64,000 nucleotides of DNA from CATOSP01 sp965204715 (GTDB lineage Bacteria; Chloroflexota; Dehalococcoidia; Lucifugimonadales; UBA3495): positions 1,922,001 to 1,986,000 of the forward strand of contig OZ242009.1 in the NCBI GenBank assembly GCA_965204715.1. Direction: 5' to 3'. Below, piece after piece: positions 59,504 to 64,000 of the stretch. The notes under the pieces are model-generated. The model was not told the origin of the DNA. It searched no databases and saw only the letters and a program-made list of their open reading frames with translations. How positions within the stretch are numbered: position 1 is the first letter of the stretch; each line of letters starts with the position of its first letter. The translations under genes and the position numbers were made by a program.

Positions 59504-60247
59504 ATGGGAGTGCTGTCGCGGATGTCCACGATTGTCAAGTCCAAGATGAACCGGATACTTGACCAGGCGGAAGACCCAAACGAGACGCTGGACTACTCTT
59601 ATGAGAAGCAGTTGGAGATGCTGCGTAACGTGAAGCGGGGCGTTGTGGAGATGGTGGCCGCCAAGCGGCAGATCCAGCAGCAAGCGACCAAGGTGCAGCA
59701 GAACGTGGTCAAGCTGGACTCCCAAGCGCGGCAGGCGATGGAGGCAGGGCGGGAAGACCTGGCGCGGCTGGCCTTGCAACGGAAGCAGGCCGCAGTCCTT
59801 GAGCTTCAGGGCCTGGACGAACAGATCGCGGGCATGGAGTTGGAGCAGGAGAAGCTGACCCAGGCGGAACAACGGCTCCAAGCTAAAGTGACGGCCTTCC
59901 GTTCCAAGAAGGAGGTCATCAAGGCCCAGTACAACGCCGCTCAGGCGCAAGTCCGCATAGGGGCGGCGCTGGGCGGTATCTCCGAAGAGATGAGCGACGT
60001 CGGCCTGGCCATGGAACGGGCCGAGATGAAGACTGACAAGATGCGTGCCCGGGCCGGGGCGATCGACGAGTTAGCTGAGGCTGGAGTCCTAGATGATGGT
60101 TCCGGCAAGGATGACATCTCCAGAGAACTGGACAGGATGCTGGCCGACCAGAACGTGGAGGAAGAATTGGCCAGCCTGAAGGCTTCACTCCCCAGTTCCG
60201 GACGGGGTACAGGTGGTAGCGGTCAATTGCCGGAGGGGCGGTCATGA
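59504..60247 (+). CDS. pspA: Phage shock protein A (PspA/IM30)
   Basis: 247 residues, almost all coiled coil. MSTIVKSKMNRILDQAEDPN at the N-terminus is the signature amphipathic helix region; QLEMLRNVKRGVVEMVAAKR and QAQVRIGAALGGISEEMSDV are conserved. Peripheral membrane protein that forms ESCRT-III-like assemblies and protects membrane integrity. GGAGG lies 6 bases before ATG. Overlaps the next gene by ATGA. Confidence 0.92.
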   Translation: MGVLSRMSTIVKSKMNRILDQAEDPNETLDYSYEKQLEMLRNVKRGVVEMVAAKRQIQQQATKVQQNVVKLDSQARQAMEAGREDLARLALQRKQAAVLELQGLDEQIAGMELEQEKLTQAEQRLQAKVTAFRSKKEVIKAQYNAAQAQVRIGAALGGISEEMSDVGLAMERAEMKTDKMRARAGAIDELAEAGVLDDGSGKDDISRELDRMLADQNVEEELASLKASLPSSGRGTGGSGQLPEGRS

Positions 60248-60522
60248 TCGTGCGAATCACCAACGAGGGCCAGTACAACCTTCCGGGTTCCTTCATCGAC
60301 GACCTGAACCAGTTGGACAATGAACTGGTGGAGGCGGTGGAGGAAGAGGACGAGGCCAGGTTCCAGGACCTGCTGTCACGGATGCTGGAGATGGTGCGGG
60401 AGAACGGCTCGCCGGTGCCGGTGGACGAGCTGGTGGAGTCGGACCTGATTCTGCCGGAGCCGGACCTGACCCTGCTGGAAGCTGAAGAGATGTTCGTGGG
60501 TGAGGGGTTGGTGCCAGGGTAG
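60244..60522 (+). CDS. pspAA: PspA-associated protein (PspAA)
   Basis: 92 residues. MIVRITNEGQYNLPGSFIDD and LDNELVEAVEEEDEARFQDL match the PspAA domain, found almost only next to PspA. Coupled to pspA by a 4-base overlap, followed by a terminator. Confidence 0.9.
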   Translation: MIVRITNEGQYNLPGSFIDDLNQLDNELVEAVEEEDEARFQDLLSRMLEMVRENGSPVPVDELVESDLILPEPDLTLLEAEEMFVGEGLVPG

Positions 60523-60580
60523 ATACCGGCACGTCAGCCTCCGGCCGTGGCCGGGGGGACTCCGATTTGTCAGAGTATTT

Positions 60581-60612
60581 GCGCCCCCGGTCAGGCCAGG
60601 GGCGCTTTGTTT
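60581..60612 (+). terminator. Intrinsic terminator after pspAA
   Basis: GCGCCCC (60581-60587) pairs with GGGGCGC (60599-60605) and is followed by TTTGTTT. Confidence 0.75.
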
Positions 60613-60642
60613 ACTCCGTGTCCGTTGTCTGCGCCGCGTCTT

Positions 60643-61059
60643 CTAGGCAGGCTCGAACATGGGGAGGGAGACTTCACCATCGCCCTGGTCTTCCCAGCAC
60701 AGTTTGACCCGCATACCGCACTGGATGTCGGTGGTCGGGTCCTGGATGCCCACGATGTTGGTCATTATGCGGAAGCCCTCGTCAAGGTCGACGTAGGCCA
60801 CGGCGTATGCGCCGAGGTCCTTGAAGGCCGGGTGGCGGCTCTGAACGATGACGCTGAAGGTATAGACGGCGCCCAAGCCCTGGGACACGTTCCACTTGGT
60901 GTCATCGGACCCGCAGCGGGTGCAGTGGCGACGTGGATAGAAGATGACGCAGTTGCAGCGGTTGCAGGTCTGGTAGATCAATTCGTGGCGCTTGGTGGCT
61001 TCCCAGAAAGGTTCGGTGTCGCTCTCGGGGAACCTTGGCTGCGGCCTTAGTGGCGGCAT
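60643..61059 (-). CDS. DUF35 OB-fold zinc-ribbon protein
   Basis: 138 residues. CNRCNCVIFYPRRHCTRCG is the N-terminal rubredoxin-like zinc ribbon, and the rest (VYTFSVIVQSRHPAF, AYAVAYVDLDEGFRI) is the OB-fold. DUF35 proteins pair with thiolase-like proteins, in some cases forming aldolase complexes that act on acyl-CoA. The gene lies directly downstream of the thiolase-like gene. Confidence 0.9.
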   Translation of the reverse strand: MPPLRPQPRFPESDTEPFWEATKRHELIYQTCNRCNCVIFYPRRHCTRCGSDDTKWNVSQGLGAVYTFSVIVQSRHPAFKDLGAYAVAYVDLDEGFRIMTNIVGIQDPTTDIQCGMRVKLCWEDQGDGEVSLPMFEPA

Positions 61060-61134
61060 AGTATTTTCAACTCCTGTTTGATGGGTCGGCTACCAGCGAC
61101 TGGTTTGCGGTCGCTGGCCGTTTGCTGCTGGTTG

Positions 61135-62331
61135 CTAGTCTGAGGCGAGGACGGTTACGCCGGTGGCGTGGCGGGAGCCGAGTTGGCCGCCGTTGCCCAC
61201 GGCCACTGCCAGCTTCGCACCTTCGACCTGGGAAGTGGACTCGCCACGGAGTTGGCGAGTGGCTTCCATCAGGAGGAAGATTCCCCTTGCGCCGGGATGG
61301 TTGGACGACAGGCCGCCGCCATCGGTGTTGATGGTGGGCTTGCGGGGGTCGTCGAAGTGGAGCTTGCCGTCGCTTACGAAGTCGCCCCCCTCGCCCTTAG
61401 CGCAGAAGCCCAGGTCCTCGATCATGCACATGACGGTGATGGTGAAGGAGTCGTAGGCCATAAGAATGTCGATCTCGGAGGGGGATACCCCGGCCTCGGC
61501 AAAGGCAACGGGGGCGGACTGGGCGCCGGCGCTGACGGTGATGTCGCCGCCGTTCTCCCGGTACTTGGTGGCCTCGCCCGCTCCGATAATCCAGACCGGC
61601 TTTTTGCGGGCGTTGCGGGCCATCTCCGGAGAGGCAATGAGCACTGCGCCGCCGCCGTCGGAGACCATGCAGCACTCCAGCAGGTGCAGCGGATAGGCGA
61701 TCACACGGGAGTCAAGCACATCTTCGACGGTAATCTCACGGACGCCGACGAACTCGAGGTCGGTCATGGCCTTGACTGCCTCTGGGTTGCGCATGGCGTG
61801 GCGGCGGGTGGCGACGGAGATGGCGGCGAACTGCTCATCGGTGGTGCCGTACTGATGCTTATGACGCTGCTTGACCATAGCGTAGTTGCCGATGAGGGTG
61901 AGACCCCAGGGGTCTTCCATGTTATTGAGCATGTTGGAGACGCCCTGGCCCGTGGCCCCCGCGGTGCCGATGGCCCTCCGGTCGGAGTGTGCGGTGGAGC
62001 CATAGGTAATCAGGGCGAGGTTGCACTTGCCCTGGGCGATCATGCGCATGGCATGGTTGGCGTGGAACTCGTAGGAGGTCCCGCCGACGGAAGTATTGTC
62101 GATGACCTTGGGCTTGAACCCGAAGTATTCGCAAATCCCCAGGCCGCCTATGCCTTGGTCGGTGCCGGTGTCATAGACCGCGTCCACATCCTGCCAGGTA
62201 AAACCGGCGTCCTCCAGGGCCTTGGCGGCGCACGATGCCTTGATCTGGAGCGCGTTGGTGCCGGGTCCGACGACCCGCAAGGGATACTCGTTGATACCCA
62301 CGATGGCTGCGATTCGGCTGTCTCTAGGCAT
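61135..62331 (-). CDS. Thiolase-like protein without nucleophilic Cys
   Basis: 398 residues of the thiolase fold. The position of the nucleophilic Cys reads DNTSVGGTSYEF, with Ser in place of Cys. The general-acid/base regions NTDGGGLSSNHPGARG and VGNGGQLGSRHATG are present. Thiolase-like proteins with this loss, such as the Ltp2 partner of DUF35, work as retro-aldolases on CoA esters, so the pair here may do the same. Classic ketoacyl-CoA thiolase activity is unlikely. Start ATG 62331. Confidence 0.87.
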   Translation of the reverse strand: MPRDSRIAAIVGINEYPLRVVGPGTNALQIKASCAAKALEDAGFTWQDVDAVYDTGTDQGIGGLGICEYFGFKPKVIDNTSVGGTSYEFHANHAMRMIAQGKCNLALITYGSTAHSDRRAIGTAGATGQGVSNMLNNMEDPWGLTLIGNYAMVKQRHKHQYGTTDEQFAAISVATRRHAMRNPEAVKAMTDLEFVGVREITVEDVLDSRVIAYPLHLLECCMVSDGGGAVLIASPEMARNARKKPVWIIGAGEATKYRENGGDITVSAGAQSAPVAFAEAGVSPSEIDILMAYDSFTITVMCMIEDLGFCAKGEGGDFVSDGKLHFDDPRKPTINTDGGGLSSNHPGARGIFLLMEATRQLRGESTSQVEGAKLAVAVGNGGQLGSRHATGVTVLASD

Positions 62332-62420
62332 CCTCTGTTACCACCTCCTCTGGAGTGTTATGAGTTGGATCGTTTCGTTATATGGATGCGGGAAAGGTTG
62401 AACAAGAGTGGTGGGGTGGA

Positions 62421-63164
62421 CTATTCCCGCTGCTGACGGCGGAGTTGCTCGCGCAGGCGTCGCACTTCGGTCTCTGCATCAGCACGGGCGGCGGCTTCGG
62501 CCTCAGCCCTGGCAGCGGTCTCCCGCCAGTTTTCCAGGTAAAGCGCAGTGTCCGGGTCGTATAACCGGGGCCAGCCTTCGTCCCAGGCCAGGCTGAGGCC
62601 CAGGCCCGGGCTGTAGCCTTTCAGGATGCCGTCTGGTCCCGTGGTTAGTTCCACGGGTTGGTACTCCCCGTCAGTCAGGATGCCGCCGTAGAGGGGATCC
62701 CCGTGGTAGCGGCCTCCCGACGGGTCGAACCGCCAGTATTCGGGGACGCCGATGCGGGCGTAGATGCCGGGCTTGCGGTTGACGTCCTCCCGCCCCGTGG
62801 TCGGCGACGCAACTTCCAGCACCCAGTCGGGGACTTTCCCCACCCGCCAGGGCAGGTAGAGCCTGTCAGGGCGGATGGCACGGGCATCCACTCCGAATGC
62901 CAGGCATATATCCGGACAGATGCGCACGTTCAGGTTACGCCGGTCGTAGCAGATGTAGGTGTCGAAGTCCAGAAACACATCGGGGCGCTGCTGAAAGTCC
63001 GTGAGCCTGGCCCTGAGTATACCGTATACTTCCGACTGTTCATCGCGCTGTTCTATTGCGTCGGGCTTTTCCGCCGCCGGTTTGTCGGGGTCGAACTCCA
63101 GGTTGGCGTAATCGATTTCGCCTTCCCGGTTGTACGGCAGCATCCTGATGGCTGGCGTGGTCAT
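62421..63164 (-). CDS. Uma2-family nuclease (intact)
   Basis: 247 residues of the restriction-endonuclease-like Uma2/DUF820 family. VRICPDICLAFGVD, KVPDWVLEVASPTTGREDVN and YARIGVPEYWRFDPSGG hold the conserved acidic and catalytic residues. A C-terminal coiled coil (AEAEAAARADAETEVRRLRE) follows. Intact homologue of the broken copy at 13312-14036. Substrate unknown. Confidence 0.85.
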   Translation of the reverse strand: MTTPAIRMLPYNREGEIDYANLEFDPDKPAAEKPDAIEQRDEQSEVYGILRARLTDFQQRPDVFLDFDTYICYDRRNLNVRICPDICLAFGVDARAIRPDRLYLPWRVGKVPDWVLEVASPTTGREDVNRKPGIYARIGVPEYWRFDPSGGRYHGDPLYGGILTDGEYQPVELTTGPDGILKGYSPGLGLSLAWDEGWPRLYDPDTALYLENWRETAARAEAEAAARADAETEVRRLREQLRRQQRE

Positions 63165-63291
63165 GGCAGACCTCTCCCCGGCCGGGGCCGGGAGTTTTGG
63201 TTACAGGCAGTCAGTTTGGTTGGAGCGGATTATAGCGGAGTGGGGCGATTCGGAGAAAGGTCTTGCATCGACGCTTCGGGCTGCGGGGAAT

Positions 63292-63320
63292 TTGACATTG
63301 CTGGCGGTTCGGGCTAGATT
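63292..63320 (+). promoter_or_regulatory. Promoter predicting a leaderless mRNA
   Basis: TTGACA at 63292-63297, 17-base spacer, TAGATT at 63315-63320. ATG of the next gene is at 63327, only 6 bases after the -10, so transcription should start at or near the initiation codon. Confidence 0.7.
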
Positions 63321-63326
63321 GAGTCA

Positions 63327-63926
63327 ATGCGCATAGGTCTGGTTACCGACACCCACCTGCCCGCCCTCATCCGGACCCCCGATCAGATGGGGCCGGAACC
63401 CGCAGCTTTCTTCTCCTCCGTGGACCTGATACTGCACGGGGGAGATCTTACCTCTCCCATCATCCTCGATTGGCTGGAGCAGTTTGCGCCCGTGCTGTGT
63501 TCCACCGGGAACAACGATCCGCTGACCGACTCGCGGATGCAGGAAGTCCAGATGCTGGACATAGAGGGTTGGCGGATCGGGATGGTACATATTCTGGACC
63601 GGGAGTTCCGGCCCGTTGCAGAGTTGCAAGAGGCGTTCCCTGCGCCGGTGGACATAATCGTGTCAGGGCATACGCACCTGGAGCAATTGGAACTCCGGGA
63701 AGGGGTGGTGCTGGTAAACAGCGGCAGCCTGACCTATCCTCAGCACAAGGAATTGCGTCTTGGCGGTGTGGGCCTCCTCGAGTTGAGTCCGGGGAGCCTG
63801 CACGCGGAAATTATTCCCATCGGTGAGACACCGGGAAAGCCGAACCCGGTCAAGGCGATGATGCTGGACTACATTCCCACTGGGGACGGATCCTATCCGT
63901 CGCCTCCCGCCGGTACGACAGTATAG
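63327..63926 (+). CDS. Metallophosphoesterase (YfcE type)
   Basis: 199 residues. Metal ligands DTHL near residue 8, LHGGDL near 37, STGNND near 56 and SGHTH near 114. The usual second GHG site reads MVHILD. Small phosphodiesterases of this type hydrolyse cyclic or other phosphodiesters. Leaderless transcript suggested by the promoter. The remaining 74 bases of the window contain a GCGGGTC/GACCCGC hairpin at 63958-63981 without T run. Confidence 0.87.
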   Translation: MRIGLVTDTHLPALIRTPDQMGPEPAAFFSSVDLILHGGDLTSPIILDWLEQFAPVLCSTGNNDPLTDSRMQEVQMLDIEGWRIGMVHILDREFRPVAELQEAFPAPVDIIVSGHTHLEQLELREGVVLVNSGSLTYPQHKELRLGGVGLLELSPGSLHAEIIPIGETPGKPNPVKAMMLDYIPTGDGSYPSPPAGTTV

Positions 63927-63957
63927 GGCGACGTTCTCACTGCGATGGGCTTGCCTA

Positions 63958-63981
63958 GCGGGTCTGTTCTCGCTGACCCGC
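63958..63981. other. Short hairpin at window end
   Basis: GCGGGTC and GACCCGC around a 10-base loop; no T tract, so not a clear terminator. Confidence 0.3.
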
Positions 63982-64000
63982 GGCTCTCCCTCTACTGACT

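Noticed and set aside
61168..62436. 422-codon plus-strand open frame
   Set aside because: Antisense to the thiolase-like gene, whose motifs are clear.
1..64000. CRISPR array, tRNA, rRNA, tmRNA or known riboswitch
   Set aside because: Gaps were read by eye; no regular spacer-repeat array, no cloverleaf with CCA-ready acceptor and no T-box-like leader at proS or pheS was seen. A covariance-model search would be decisive.

Overview
The window reads as a high-GC bacterial chromosome fragment, densely coded, with no plasmid, phage or CRISPR signature and no rRNA or tRNA gene that I could find. F420-type LLM oxidoreductase, many short-chain dehydrogenases, Uma2-family nucleases, a thiolase-like/DUF35 pair and a short EF-Ts suggest an uncultured Chloroflexota (Dehalococcoidia/SAR202-like) genome. 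That assignment is inference from gene content, not from a marker-tree.

Layout. 1-700: end of a zincin metallopeptidase and pgpA. 714-2400: an ISKra4-type insertion sequence with matching ends, a flanking direct repeat and a transposase split by a frameshift; it sits just upstream of the rpsB promoter. 2409-13331: a long plus-strand housekeeping operon, rpsB-tsf-pyrH-frr-uppS-cdsA-dxr-rseP-ispG-proS (translation, nucleotide, envelope and MEP isoprenoid genes). 13312-14944: minus-strand accessory genes, including a frameshifted Uma2 nuclease. 15242-21522: pheS and pheT separated by an orphan membrane protein, then moeA with a histidine-rich head and an overlapping small gene. 21659-22796: infC-rpmI-rplT on the minus strand, with infC apparently starting at AUA.

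22941-28132: M20 peptidase, FNR-like flavoprotein and three SDR genes, one lacking the catalytic lysine. 28262-33127: poorly known genes, a frameshifted retropepsin-like protease, a membrane-anchored YceI protein and small membrane proteins. 33250-36861: a divergent PEPCK-like protein opposite an LLM oxidoreductase. 36871-37022: a MITE-like element. 37113-38769: a small islet of broken or very small genes. 38741-43535: a three-gene efflux set whose adaptor contains exact 32-residue repeats. 43593-47008: cupin, VWA protein with a destroyed MIDAS, enoyl-CoA hydratase and SMP-30 lactonase.

47232-60522 is the most interesting part. A same-strand run encodes a DUF3326 protein, a small membrane protein, an NspC-like carboxy(nor)spermidine decarboxylase, a transglutaminase-fold protein, a divergent accessory SecA, a Ser/Tyr/Arg-rich lipoprotein and an unknown protein. 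It runs into a PspA-type membrane-stress set (DUF350, DUF4178, small membrane protein, PspA, PspA-associated protein). I propose, as inference, that this is a polyamine-linked envelope maintenance or export module with its own SecA motor.

60643-63926: DUF35 plus a thiolase-like protein without the nucleophilic cysteine, an intact Uma2 protein, and a metallophosphoesterase whose promoter predicts a leaderless mRNA.
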